From: Herbaspirillum sp. RV1423
GTDB lineage: Bacteria > Pseudomonadota > Gammaproteobacteria > Burkholderiales > Burkholderiaceae_D
Length of the DNA stretch: 64,000 bases
Direction of reading: 5' to 3'
NCBI RefSeq assembly: GCF_000577615.1
Contig: NZ_CBXX010000002.1
Span: 310,001 to 374,000, forward strand
A program made the translations under genes and the position numbers. Below are positions 16,930 through 25,643 of this stretch, one piece after another (the stretch's first letter is position 1; the number at the start of each line of letters is the position of its first letter). The notes beneath the pieces are model-generated. The model was given only the letters and a program-made list of their open reading frames with translations. It was not told where the DNA came from and searched no databases.

Positions 16930-17414
16930 ACCGCATGAACGGCATGACCAAAGCCGGCAGCAACGCCGGAAAAGTACTGCCGCCGATGGTTGCGCAGTTG
17001 ATGGGGATGTTGCCGGCCTATCCGGGGTCGCTGCTGTTCGTGACGGCGCTCAATGTGGCGATTGCAAAGCACATGCCGCAGGATGTCCGGCAATCGCTGA
17101 GCGGCAAGAAGTTGAGGATCAGGGTCAAGGATGCGGGCGTCGAGTTCGATTTCGAATGGCGCGAGCAGCGTTTTGCAGCCTGCCGCAAGGGCGACGGCAG
17201 CGATCTGACGATTGCCGCCAACGGCCATGATTTCGTGTTGCTGGCGCAGCGTCAGGAAGATCCGGATACCTTGTTCTTCAGCCGGCGCTTGTCGATGGAA
17301 GGCGATACCGAGCTTGGCCTGATGGTCAAGAACACGCTTGATGCCATCGATTTGTCGGCCTTCAATCTCAAGCGCCTGGTGCGGGCCCGGCTGGAGAGCA
17401 TTTTCAGGGTGTAA
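16926..17414 (+). CDS. ubiT: O2-independent ubiquinone biosynthesis accessory factor, SCP2 domain
   Basis: This 162-residue protein carries an SCP2 sterol-carrier-like domain over roughly residues 40-145. UbiT of this family binds ubiquinone intermediates and is needed for anaerobic ubiquinone synthesis. The start codon overlaps the ubiV stop. The basic C-terminus KRLVRARLESIFRV may contact membrane lipid. It completes a ubiUVT operon and converges on the nrdD pair. Confidence 0.88.
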   Translation: MNRMNGMTKAGSNAGKVLPPMVAQLMGMLPAYPGSLLFVTALNVAIAKHMPQDVRQSLSGKKLRIRVKDAGVEFDFEWREQRFAACRKGDGSDLTIAANGHDFVLLAQRQEDPDTLFFSRRLSMEGDTELGLMVKNTLDAIDLSAFNLKRLVRARLESIFRV

Positions 17415-17438
17415 CCCTTTCCCCGGCCAGGGTACCGG

Positions 17439-17494
17439 AAAACGCCCTATGTCGAGCTGCACCTGAAAGTGCAACCTGTGGCATGGGGCGTCTT
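17439..17494. terminator. Possible bidirectional terminator between ubiT and the nrdD pair
   Basis: A compound hairpin lies between two convergent transcripts. The outer arms AACGCCCTATG and CATGGGGCGT pair with one G-T, and an inner stem TGCAC/GTGCA closes on CTGAAA. T-tracts are short on both sides, so intrinsic termination is not certain. Confidence 0.35.
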
Positions 17495-17519
17495 TATGTT
17501 CGCGCCGTGCGCGAGCACA

Positions 17520-17714
17520 TTACTTCGTCAATGCCGCAACGGTTTCGCTGAAATAGCGGCGCTCATGAAACTCTCCCTTTTTTCCCGTATTGAACGAAGA
17601 GACCGGGCGGTGATATCCCATCACGCGGGTCCAGATCTCGCATGGTTGACGTTCTTCATCGGACAGTGTGACGCATGCTTGCGCCATGAAGTTGCTTTGA
17701 CTCAAATCGGACAT
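17520..17714 (-). CDS. Separate glycyl-radical segment of anaerobic ribonucleotide reductase
   Basis: This 64-residue ORF contains CEIWTRVMGYHRPV followed by FNTGKKGEF, which matches the C-terminal glycyl-radical loop of class III reductases; Gly33 in RVMGY would carry the radical. The upstream nrdD ORF ends just after its zinc site and lacks this motif. The ATG at 17714 has AGGAG with seven bases spacing, and 113 bases separate it from the nrdD stop, so this is an independently translated gene rather than a simple frameshift. It presumably docks in trans with NrdD and is activated by NrdG. No separate gene symbol is known to me. Confidence 0.85.
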   Translation of the reverse strand: MSDLSQSNFMAQACVTLSDEERQPCEIWTRVMGYHRPVSSFNTGKKGEFHERRYFSETVAALTK

Positions 17715-17827
17715 AATGCTCTCCTGTGAATTCCTGTGGATATGAGGCTGAAAAACGACTGCTGCTGCAAATGACTGCAATGACTGCAACTGCGGTTGCT
17801 ACGAGCAGGCGGACGCCATCGGGGCGA

Positions 17828-19834
17828 TCAGGCCGGTTCGCGTTGCTTCCTGGCGATGATGTCTTCATCGCATTTCGGGCAAAAGGCATGACTGCCGCCG
17901 AGATAGCCGTGTTTCGGACAGATTGAGAACGTCGGCGTGATCGTGATGTACGGCAGAGAAAACCGGCCCAGCGCGCGCTTGATCAGCTTGCGGCAGGCAT
18001 CGGCGCTGGAGATCGGGTCCGTCATGTAAAGATGCAATACCGTGCCGCCGGTGTACTTGCGCTGCAATTCGTCCTGACGCTCCAAGGCCTCGAAAGGATC
18101 GTCGGTGAAGCCGACCGGCAACTGCGAGGAATTGGTGTAGTACGGCATGTCGGCGGTGCCGGCCTGCAGGATGTCGTGGTAGCGCTTGCGGTCTTCCTTG
18201 GCGAAACGGTAGGTGGTGCCTTCGGCCGGCGTGGCTTCCAGGTTGTACATGTTGCCGGTCTCGTCCTGGAATTCCAGCATGCGGGCGCGGACATGATTGA
18301 GCAAGCGTATCGCCAATGCATGTCCCCAGGGATCGGTCAGGTCATGCTGGTTGTCGCTGAAGTTGCGGATCATTTCATTGACGCCATTGACGCCCAGTGT
18401 CGAGAAATGGTTGCGCAGGGTGCCGAGGTAACGTTTGGTGTAGGGAAACAGGCCATTGTCCATGTGCCGCTGTATCACCTTGCGCTTGATTTCAAGACTG
18501 GTCTTGCCGAGTTCCAGCAGATGATCGAGCGCGGCCAGCAGACCAGGCTCATCGCCCTTGTGCAGATAACCCAGGCGCGCGCAATTGATGGTGACCACGC
18601 CGAGCGATCCGGTCTGTTCGGCCGAGCCGAACAAGCCGTTGCCGCGCTTGAGCAGTTCGCGCAGGTCCAGTTGCAGGCGGCAGCACATCGAGCGGATCAT
18701 GTTCGGCTTGAGTTCCGAATTGATGAAATTCTGGAAGTAGGGCAGTCCGTAGCGCGCCGTCATTTCGAACAGCAGTTCGGCGTTGGGACTGTCCCAGACA
18801 AAGTCCTCTGTGATGTTGTAGGTCGGAATCGGAAAGGTGAAGACGCGGCCCTTGGCGTCGCCGGCCATCATGATCTCGATGTAGGCGCGGTTGATCATGT
18901 CCATCTCGTGCTGCAGGTCGCCATAGGTGTAGGGCTGCTCAATGCCGGCGATGACCGGCACCTGATCGCGCAGATCTTCCGGGCAGACCCAGTCGAAAGT
19001 GAGGTTGGTGAATGGCGTCTGGGTGCCCCAGCGCGATGGCACGTTGAGGTTGTAGATCAGTTCCTGCAGATACTGCCTGACGTCGTTGTAGCTGAGATTG
19101 TCGGTCCGGATGAACGGCGCCATGTAGGTGTCGAAGGAACTGAAGGCTTGCGCTCCGGCCCATTCGTTCTGCAGCGTGCCGAGAAAATTGACGATCTGGC
19201 CGATTGCGCTGGACATGTGTTTCGGCGGCCCCGACTCGACCTTGCCGGGAACGCCATTGAGGCCCTCGGCCAGCAACATGCGCAAGGACCAGCCGGCACA
19301 ATAGCCGGCCAGCATGTCCAGATCATGAATATGGATGTCGGCATTGCGGTGGGCCTGGCCGACTTCGGCAGGATAGACGTGACTGAGCCAGTAGTTGGCG
19401 ATCACCTTGCCGGAGACATTCAGGATCAGGCCGCCCAGCGAATAACCCTGGTTGGCGTTGGCGTTGACGCGCCAGTCCAGTTGATTGAGATATTCGTTCA
19501 TCGAGGCTTCGACATCGACCAGGGTCTTGCTGTCGTGGCGCAGCTTGCGATGCTGTTCGCGATAGACGATGTAGGCGCGCAGCGTGTCGCGATGGCCGCT
19601 GTCATACAGGACCACTTCAACGGTGTCCTGCACCTGTTCGACATGCAAGGCCGCAGCGCCGGCGGCAAGCAATCGGCGGCAGACTTCAATGCTCAGGACC
19701 TGAGCTTCGGCAACATCGAATTCTCCTGTGGCGCGGCCAGCGCGCAGCAGGGCCGATTCGATCTTGGCGGCGGCAAAGGGCTTGCTGCTGCCGTCGCGCT
19801 TGATGATTTCGCTATGGGTATTCGTTACATTCAT
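17828..19834 (-). CDS. nrdD: Anaerobic ribonucleoside-triphosphate reductase, catalytic part
   Basis: This 668-residue class III reductase makes deoxynucleotides without oxygen. An N-terminal ATP-cone (residues ~8-95) precedes the glycyl-radical-enzyme barrel. The C-terminal zinc segment is CPKHGY...FCPKC, and the protein stops 12 residues later without an RVxGY radical motif; that motif is in the next ORF. The ATG at 19834 is chosen over an upstream start because GGAG lies five bases before it. The promoter has two NrdR boxes and an FNR box, giving control by both nucleotide state and oxygen. Confidence 0.94.
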   Translation of the reverse strand: MNVTNTHSEIIKRDGSSKPFAAAKIESALLRAGRATGEFDVAEAQVLSIEVCRRLLAAGAAALHVEQVQDTVEVVLYDSGHRDTLRAYIVYREQHRKLRHDSKTLVDVEASMNEYLNQLDWRVNANANQGYSLGGLILNVSGKVIANYWLSHVYPAEVGQAHRNADIHIHDLDMLAGYCAGWSLRMLLAEGLNGVPGKVESGPPKHMSSAIGQIVNFLGTLQNEWAGAQAFSSFDTYMAPFIRTDNLSYNDVRQYLQELIYNLNVPSRWGTQTPFTNLTFDWVCPEDLRDQVPVIAGIEQPYTYGDLQHEMDMINRAYIEIMMAGDAKGRVFTFPIPTYNITEDFVWDSPNAELLFEMTARYGLPYFQNFINSELKPNMIRSMCCRLQLDLRELLKRGNGLFGSAEQTGSLGVVTINCARLGYLHKGDEPGLLAALDHLLELGKTSLEIKRKVIQRHMDNGLFPYTKRYLGTLRNHFSTLGVNGVNEMIRNFSDNQHDLTDPWGHALAIRLLNHVRARMLEFQDETGNMYNLEATPAEGTTYRFAKEDRKRYHDILQAGTADMPYYTNSSQLPVGFTDDPFEALERQDELQRKYTGGTVLHLYMTDPISSADACRKLIKRALGRFSLPYITITPTFSICPKHGYLGGSHAFCPKCDEDIIARKQREPA

Positions 19835-19849
19835 GACATCTCCACAAAA

Positions 19850-19863
19850 CACTATATATTGTG
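19850..19863. promoter_or_regulatory. NrdR box 1 upstream of nrdD
   Basis: CACTATATATTGTG is a near-perfect palindrome close to the NrdR-box consensus. It lies 15 bases upstream of the nrdD start. Its centre (19856.5) is exactly 31 bases from that of a second box, the paired spacing usual for NrdR repression of ribonucleotide reductase genes. Confidence 0.75.
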
Positions 19864-19880
19864 CCCAGGTGAAGATTAGT

Positions 19881-19894
19881 AACTAAATATAGTG
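19881..19894. promoter_or_regulatory. NrdR box 2 upstream of nrdD
   Basis: AACTAAATATAGTG, read on the minus strand as CACTATATTTAGTT, keeps one full half-site identical to box 1 and a weaker second half. It lies on the nrdD-distal side of box 1, three helical turns away. Confidence 0.7.
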
Positions 19895-19928
19895 AGGTCA
19901 ATTGAAAACGCCGCTGCATTCAGTTTCT

Positions 19929-19942
19929 TTGATGTGGGTCAA
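19929..19942. promoter_or_regulatory. FNR-type box upstream of nrdD
   Basis: TTGATGTGGGTCAA matches the FNR consensus at nine of ten defined positions. It lies about 100 bases upstream of the nrdD start. Activation at -41.5 would put the transcription start near 19894, so the NrdR pair would cover the start region, a sensible repressor position. Confidence 0.6.
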
Positions 19943-19989
19943 AATAAGGAAATCGCGTTTCTCTTGAGGTGATATTACTGCTGCTTTTT

Positions 19990-20300
19990 TCCAGCTACGG
20001 GCGAGTGTTGCCGGCGGGTGTAGCGCAATTGCTGCCGGCAGGCGAGAAATGCCATGTCAGTATCGATATCGATGCTCTGGATATGTCGCTGGTGCCGGGC
20101 TGCGTATCGGCCGAGCCGAATGGGCTGATGTATGCCGAAATCCGGGATACCTTGATAGCGCTGGCGCAGCGCACGGACATCGTCGGCTTGGACCTGGTGG
20201 AAGTGTGTCCGCCTCTGGTCTGGATGTGGGTACCGGAGTGACGTCCTATCTTGCCGCGCATGTGATGGTCGAATTCATGGGGCATATTTTCTCGCGCTAA
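19990..20300 (+). pseudogene. Truncated, frameshifted ureohydrolase (agmatinase/arginase family)
   Basis: The translation contains CHVSIDIDALDMSLVPG, the metal-binding DxDxxD region of the arginase/agmatinase family, but no start of the protein is present upstream. Near 20215 the string TCTGG is duplicated in tandem; this shifts the frame, and the proper C-terminus (DVGTGVTSYLAAHVMVEF) continues in another frame to the stop at about 20300. The gene has thus lost its 5' part and carries a five-base insertion. It is not expected to be functional. Confidence 0.75.
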
Positions 20301-20375
20301 ACAGGTTTCGGCGACGTTGTGGTCGGGCCGGAGCCGGTCGCAAACGTTGTGCAATTTTCATATGCAGGAATTCCT

Positions 20376-20816
20376 TTAGCGGCGTATCACTGCGGTTGCA
20401 TCGATTTCGAACAGCATGCCGTCCAGAGCGAGACGTGGAACGGGAATCAACGTGCATGCAGGCCCAGGCCGTCCTGCCAAGAGCGTTTGCAATGCGGTCG
20501 CAAATATTTCCAAGCGTTGTTGCGAGTGCTCAACGATCAGTACAGTAAGTTTCACGACGTCGCCAAGATCGGCTTTTGCAGCGGAAAGGGCCAGTTGCAG
20601 ATTGAGAAGGCCTTGTTGTACTTGCTCCGCAAAATCCGGCGGTAACGTGCCGTTCCGGTTTTCGCCTCCTTGGCCTGCCACATAGATGAAACGCGCGGGT
20701 GTTTCAACAATCGCCAGATGTGAATAGCCGTTACCACTTGGGTCGTACAATCCTTGTGGATTGAGGAAAACCGGCTTGGAGAAATCGGAAGAGGGTATGA
20801 GGGGAGAGGTGGACAT
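20376..20816 (-). CDS. RidA/YjgF family protein
   Basis: This 146-residue protein of the RidA (YjgF/YER057c/UK114) family resembles enamine/imine deaminases. Typical segments are YSHLAIVETPARFIYVAGQG, QVQQGLLNLQLALSAAKADL and CTLIPVPRLALDGMLFEIDA. The arginine near the C-terminal active site in the GRPGPACTLIPV region is kept. It stands alone; 224 bases with no visible feature separate it from the next gene. The physiological substrate is unknown. Confidence 0.85.
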   Translation of the reverse strand: MSTSPLIPSSDFSKPVFLNPQGLYDPSGNGYSHLAIVETPARFIYVAGQGGENRNGTLPPDFAEQVQQGLLNLQLALSAAKADLGDVVKLTVLIVEHSQQRLEIFATALQTLLAGRPGPACTLIPVPRLALDGMLFEIDATAVIRR

Positions 20817-21040
20817 CAGGCGCTCACTTTCAAAACAAGGGAGTGAGCAGCATAATTCCTAAACCCGACTTGAGGTCAAGTTGTGGTTTCAGGCGGGCTG
20901 CATGTGGTGCATTGAATCGAGGAAAGGGTGAAACAGGGCGCGACGCCAGCAAGATCATCGAAGATCATCGGTACCAATCGGTGTGATCACGTTGATCCGG
21001 CGCGTCAATATGGCTGACGTGCCAGCGCATTCTCTGAAGG

Positions 21041-22150
21041 TTATGGCCGCGACACGCTCGTTGGCACGCCAGTGACTTCCGCCACATTGAGCAGCAGCAT
21101 CGGCGGATACAGATCCAATTGCCGAGATGTCCCCATGTTGATCAGCAAGGAAAAGCGTTGCAAGGTCGACGCCGGTATTTGCGACACAGGCTCGTGAGCG
21201 ACAAGAATCTGCATCGCCTTGGAGGCAGCGAAGCGCCCCGTATTGGCGCCGTTGGAAAACAGGCCAAACATGCAGCGCGCCTGGCGTACGATGCTCTCGG
21301 TTGCACAGAAAGTGGGGAGGTGTGCATCCAGCGCTGCCTGGGTCACCAGATCCCGATTGGTAAAGGCCAGGAAAGTACTGGGACCGATATAAAGAAAGTC
21401 GGCTTTGCGCTCGGCGATGCCTCGGATCAGTCCCGGCAGTGCATTGGCATCGGGCTCTCCGGTTGACGTGAGGGGAATATCGGAATTGACCAGTTCGAAC
21501 TTCTGCTCAGCCGCCAACTTTTGCAATTGAGCCCGTACCAGCGCCGAGTTGGGTTCTGCAGGATTATGCAGGTAGCCCAGTCGGGTGAAGGGGCGGTAGG
21601 CGCGGATCGCATTGAGTTGCACCGGCAGCGGCGCTACATGGCTGACGCCGGTAATGTTGCTGTTGTGCTTGTCGAGCGAACGCATCAGTCCTGCGCCCAC
21701 CGGATCTGTCACTTCGGTAAAAACGATAGGAATGTCCCGGATGGCGTCCTGTGGAGGGGCATCCGCCTTGCCAGCCAGCGCCAAGGTAGTCGGCGTACCC
21801 CAGACATAGATCAGGTCCGGCTTGGCTGCACGTACTTTGCGCCGTAACTCGACGGCGTCGTCGGCACGGCCGGTAGCGCGGATCGACACATACCGCACCG
21901 ACAATCCGTTGTGCTGCAGGTAACTCCTGAAACCTTCTTCGATATTTTGTTCTTCCCGCGGCAGTACCATGACAATGGTCACCGTGCCGACCGCCTGCGC
22001 CGCGGCGATGCTGTTACGCGGATCGGTAATGGTTTTTTGTGCAACCGCCGCCTGCGTGCCGTAGATGCCATAGAGCAGCAGGGCCAGCACAACGGCCACG
22101 GTACGGAACCAGTGTGCAATGCGGGAAAACGTATCAGACAGAGAATGCAT
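21041..22150 (-). CDS. ABC-type periplasmic substrate-binding protein (ABC_sub_bind family)
   Basis: This 369-residue protein has an N-terminal hydrophobic export segment (residues ~15-38) and a two-lobed binding fold of the PF04392 type. Typical elements are VGTVTIVMVLPREEQNIEEGFRSYL, DLIYVWGTPTTLAL, IPIVFTEVTDPVGAGL and LGYLHNPAEPNSAL. No permease or ATPase of its own is adjacent. It directly follows the sensor-MFS gene on the same strand by 18 bases, so a sensory role, presenting a ligand to the neighbouring sensor proteins, is possible but inferred. Confidence 0.82.
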   Translation of the reverse strand: MHSLSDTFSRIAHWFRTVAVVLALLLYGIYGTQAAVAQKTITDPRNSIAAAQAVGTVTIVMVLPREEQNIEEGFRSYLQHNGLSVRYVSIRATGRADDAVELRRKVRAAKPDLIYVWGTPTTLALAGKADAPPQDAIRDIPIVFTEVTDPVGAGLMRSLDKHNSNITGVSHVAPLPVQLNAIRAYRPFTRLGYLHNPAEPNSALVRAQLQKLAAEQKFELVNSDIPLTSTGEPDANALPGLIRGIAERKADFLYIGPSTFLAFTNRDLVTQAALDAHLPTFCATESIVRQARCMFGLFSNGANTGRFAASKAMQILVAHEPVSQIPASTLQRFSLLINMGTSRQLDLYPPMLLLNVAEVTGVPTSVSRP

Positions 22151-22168
22151 GGAATGATCCTTGAAAAA

Positions 22169-24760
22169 TCAACTGGCTCTGGGCAGGCGAACGGCGGGCG
22201 CGGGGCCTCGCAAGCCGAGCCCTATCCCGATACCGCCCAGCAGGAGCAGAATGCCGACTGCCGCAACGGCTCCCGACAAGCCTAGCAATGTGATGCTCAG
22301 TGCCGTCACGAATGGCGCCGTGATGCTACCGATGCGCTCGATCAGACGGAAAGCCGCAAGGGCCTGTTCGGGGGTGGCGCCGCGCGATCCGGCCAGGACG
22401 TCATCTTCGAATACCTCGGTGACCAGGGTGAGCTGTGGCGACGACTGGACTGCTTGTCCGATGCCCAGCAGGGCACAGCACGCCGCCATGCCCGCAATGC
22501 CGCCGATGATGGGTAGTTGCAGGCAGGCGGCAGCGGCCAGCAGGCAGCCCGCGACAATGAAAGGTTTCCGTTGGCCCAAGGTGTCTGACCAATGCGCCAT
22601 CATCGAAGCAGTGGCTGCAAAGCACAGGAAGTACAGCAACATCACGCGCCCGGCAGTGTCGGCGGGCTGTGCGATTTGACGCATATAGAGCGGCACCACC
22701 ACCACCAGCACGGTGACGGCGACCAGACGGGCGGGTACTGCCGAACCCAATATCACACACATGGCGCGTGGGTTCAGCAGCACGGCGGCATATCCGCTCC
22801 AGCCAGGACTGGCGGTTGGCACGGTACGACCATCGGAATTTGATGAGCGAGGCAAACGCAGCCGCAATATGGCAACTGCGGCGCCGACCATGCACAATGC
22901 GCAAGCCAGCATCGCATAGGCATCGCCAACCCGACCGGCCAGCATACCGCCGAATGGCGGACCGACGATGCCGGCAGCGACAATGGCTGCCGCCACTTCA
23001 GCCAGGCTGCGCGCACGCTGTGTCGCAGGCGCATGGCGCACGATGGCCGTCTGCACCAGGATCAGGCCAAAGCCATACGCTGCACCGCTGACGGCACGCA
23101 GTATCACAAGCACGTCGACATCACGCGCCAGCGCGGTGCAAGCCAGCGCTATTGCCCCTGCCGGGACGACGAGCAACAGCAAATGGCGCAGGTCGAAACG
23201 CTGTGCCAGCATGGGGCCGACCAGTTGGGTCAGCGCCAGCGTCGTCATGAAGGCAGCCACCGGCAGACCCGCCATCATGGCGGGCGATAACCAACCGGCC
23301 GAGGTTTGCATCTCGCTGGCGAACGCGGTAAAGAACGGACGCAATAACTCGTCGGACAGCGCGATGAGGAATACGGCAAGGCGTAACCGGGTCATCTGCC
23401 GACTGAAGTCGCCGACGGCATCGCCCGCAGGAGCGCTCACGGCCGCAATGCAGCGCTGCATTGCCTCGGTTTCTGCCTGCTCATCCAAACGTCGGCGACG
23501 TAATTGCGCCAGCCATCGCCAGGCGCGCGCCAGACGATAGTCGAGCAGCGGATGCAACAAGGAACGCCGCCATAGTCCCCGCGTGAGTTCTCGCACCAAT
23601 ACCGCACTGATGACCAGCGCCAGCACGAGGTCCAGCAGTATCTCGCCGAGCGCTTTGTCCACATAGTTGAGCGAATAGGCTGCGACCACCCGCACGCCGC
23701 TGCCACCGGCTGTGGCGACCTGCTCGGACAATGGCTCGCCGACATCGGCCGCCGCGCCGACATGCGCCAGTTTCGCGCCGTCGGGGGCGCGCAACTCCAA
23801 CCACGATAGTTCAGGTGCTGCGCTCAGCCGCTCCTTGAACAGCGCATCCAGACCGGTCAGCGACCGCAGCGGCACGCCCAGTTGCAAGGCATGATCGATC
23901 TGCCCGGCCAGCGTGGCTGCAACCACGCTGGCATTGGCTTCGATTTGAGTCGTGACAAATGGACGGGCGGCTTCCCGTGCGATCCAGATCGTGGCCGCTG
24001 GCGCCAGCAGCAAGGCTGCAAGCAACAACAACGTTGCCTGACGTGGCGGCTGGCGCCCCTCGCGCTGTGGTGTCTCCGGCTGGTTCAGCATGGCCAGGGT
24101 GCGGCACGCCCAGTCGTACATGATCAGGAAAAGTATGCCGAACGTAAGCAAGGCCAGTGGTGCCGCTCTGATCACGATGTCCTGCGCCGCACCACGCGCC
24201 TGGGTTCGCAAGTAATCCGGATCCGACACGATCCAGATCGCCGCCGCCGGCGTGCCGGCAGCATCGAGCATGTTGGTTCCGGTAAGAATATTGCCTGGCA
24301 ACGTGCGCAGCTCGATCGCCGACGCTGAGGCGGTATGCGACTGGTCGGTGTCGATTGGGCCGAACAGGCGTGCCGTCCAGCGCGAATCCACCAGGCGGCG
24401 CAATGCCGGGTCACCGCTCAACGCCACCGTCGCCCCTTCGCGGGTAGTAACAAAGCTCAGGAGCACGGCTGGGTCTTGACGCCGCAGACGTTGCAGGCGT
24501 TCCTGAAAGAACTGCAGGTCGCTGGCGGCCAACCCGAGACGCATCGCGCTTTCGCCTTCATCGGCCAGTTGCCGGATCACCCGATCGGTTCGATTTTGCG
24601 CAAGCGTGCTCAATACCTGTTCCACCCGCCAAGCGATGAGAAGCAGCGACAGGCCGAACAGGACGCCGCAGAACAAACCAGCGAAAAGCATTGCCTGCTG
24701 CCGCAGTTTTTTGCGGGTTGCAAATGTTTCCGGTGGAGAAACCTCTATCGTCTGCTGCAT
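22169..24760 (-). CDS. MFS transporter with N-terminal extracytoplasmic sensor region
   Basis: This protein of about 863 residues fuses two parts. The first ~395 residues hold four membrane helices flanking two extracytoplasmic sensor-like modules, near residues 45-195 and 270-370. The last ~400 residues are a twelve-helix major facilitator domain beginning near RLRLAVFLIALSDELLRPF. The ATG at 24760 is preferred over 24778 because GGAG lies six bases upstream. The second sensor module resembles those of the neighbouring phosphatase and 261-residue sensor. The substrate is unknown. The gene is divergent from the acetyltransferase gene, with a 90-base shared promoter region. Confidence 0.78.
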   Translation of the reverse strand: MQQTIEVSPPETFATRKKLRQQAMLFAGLFCGVLFGLSLLLIAWRVEQVLSTLAQNRTDRVIRQLADEGESAMRLGLAASDLQFFQERLQRLRRQDPAVLLSFVTTREGATVALSGDPALRRLVDSRWTARLFGPIDTDQSHTASASAIELRTLPGNILTGTNMLDAAGTPAAAIWIVSDPDYLRTQARGAAQDIVIRAAPLALLTFGILFLIMYDWACRTLAMLNQPETPQREGRQPPRQATLLLLAALLLAPAATIWIAREAARPFVTTQIEANASVVAATLAGQIDHALQLGVPLRSLTGLDALFKERLSAAPELSWLELRAPDGAKLAHVGAAADVGEPLSEQVATAGGSGVRVVAAYSLNYVDKALGEILLDLVLALVISAVLVRELTRGLWRRSLLHPLLDYRLARAWRWLAQLRRRRLDEQAETEAMQRCIAAVSAPAGDAVGDFSRQMTRLRLAVFLIALSDELLRPFFTAFASEMQTSAGWLSPAMMAGLPVAAFMTTLALTQLVGPMLAQRFDLRHLLLLVVPAGAIALACTALARDVDVLVILRAVSGAAYGFGLILVQTAIVRHAPATQRARSLAEVAAAIVAAGIVGPPFGGMLAGRVGDAYAMLACALCMVGAAVAILRLRLPRSSNSDGRTVPTASPGWSGYAAVLLNPRAMCVILGSAVPARLVAVTVLVVVVPLYMRQIAQPADTAGRVMLLYFLCFAATASMMAHWSDTLGQRKPFIVAGCLLAAAACLQLPIIGGIAGMAACCALLGIGQAVQSSPQLTLVTEVFEDDVLAGSRGATPEQALAAFRLIERIGSITAPFVTALSITLLGLSGAVAAVGILLLLGGIGIGLGLRGPAPAVRLPRAS

Positions 24761-24849
24761 GCTAGACTCCGATTGCATTTTATTTTAGTTCCCGGCGCCA
24801 AAGAATCGCGCACCTCGGCGCTTGTCACGCCCCATGAGGAGATATTGTC

Positions 24850-25605
24850 TTGTTTTCATCGCGACATTCCCAGTTGCGGCAGCATTTCACGCCTGACGGT
24901 ATTGCCTGCAACTCCGATTTGCATACCCGCCTGTTGCTTCCGGAGGACCAAGCGCTGTGGAGCGCACTGCGCGACGACGTGCTTGGGGCGCTCCCGGACC
25001 CCGACTGCTATGTGCGAGAGCGCGACGAGCAGGAGTTTCTGCTGGATCACTGTGCTTCTGGTGGCGAGACTATCGGCGTCTTTCATAGAGATGCCCTGGT
25101 GGCCTATGCCATGCTCGGACTTGTCGCGCCGGACGATCCTGACCATCTGGGCCGGGCACTGGGGATGAACGCCTCGGAGCGGGGCGCGACAGCCCATCTG
25201 GCCAGTTGCATGGTCCGACACGACTGGCGTGGCCTGGGCCTGCAACGCGCATTGCTTGCCGCGCGGCTGGCGCTGGCGCGATCGCATGGGCGTCATCTGT
25301 GCATCGCGGCCGTTTCGCTGCACAATCATTCGAGCCGTCACAACATGCTGCGCTTCGGCATGCATCTGGCATGGGCCGGCGACCTCAATGGCTTGCGCCG
25401 GCAGATCACCCTGATCGATCTGCACGGTGAGCTGAGTACGGCTTCCGACGACAACCGCCTCATCGACAGCCAAGACCTGGCCGGCCAGCAGCAAGCCTTT
25501 GCCGATGGCTATGTCGGCGTTGGTGAAATGCGCTTCCCGGATCGGCTCTGCCTGCGATTTGAACGACGTATCCGCGGCGGCGGCTTTTCCGCATCGATAA
25601 TATAG
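24850..25605 (+). CDS. GNAT-family N-acetyltransferase
   Basis: This 251-residue protein resembles GCN5-related acetyltransferases. The acetyl-CoA-binding region is ASCMVRHDWRGLGLQRALLAARLALA, with the family Q/R-x-x-G-x-G/A pattern in RGLGLQ. The C-terminal HNHSSRHNMLRFGMHLAW matches the late GNAT strand and helix. The start is a TTG at 24850 with AGGAG eight bases upstream; no better ATG exists. It is enclosed by the sensor-MFS and phosphatase genes and converges on the phosphatase. The acceptor is unknown. Confidence 0.75.
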   Translation: MFSSRHSQLRQHFTPDGIACNSDLHTRLLLPEDQALWSALRDDVLGALPDPDCYVRERDEQEFLLDHCASGGETIGVFHRDALVAYAMLGLVAPDDPDHLGRALGMNASERGATAHLASCMVRHDWRGLGLQRALLAARLALARSHGRHLCIAAVSLHNHSSRHNMLRFGMHLAWAGDLNGLRRQITLIDLHGELSTASDDNRLIDSQDLAGQQQAFADGYVGVGEMRFPDRLCLRFERRIRGGGFSASII

Positions 25606-25643
25606 ATAAAAAGCCGCCTCCCGGCGACAGCGTAATCCGGCGT

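Noticed and set aside
18032-19879. 615-codon plus-strand open frame opposite nrdD
   Set aside because: It mirrors the nrdD codons in a GC-rich gene, has no recognisable domain, and nrdD itself has clear motifs, a ribosome site and a promoter.
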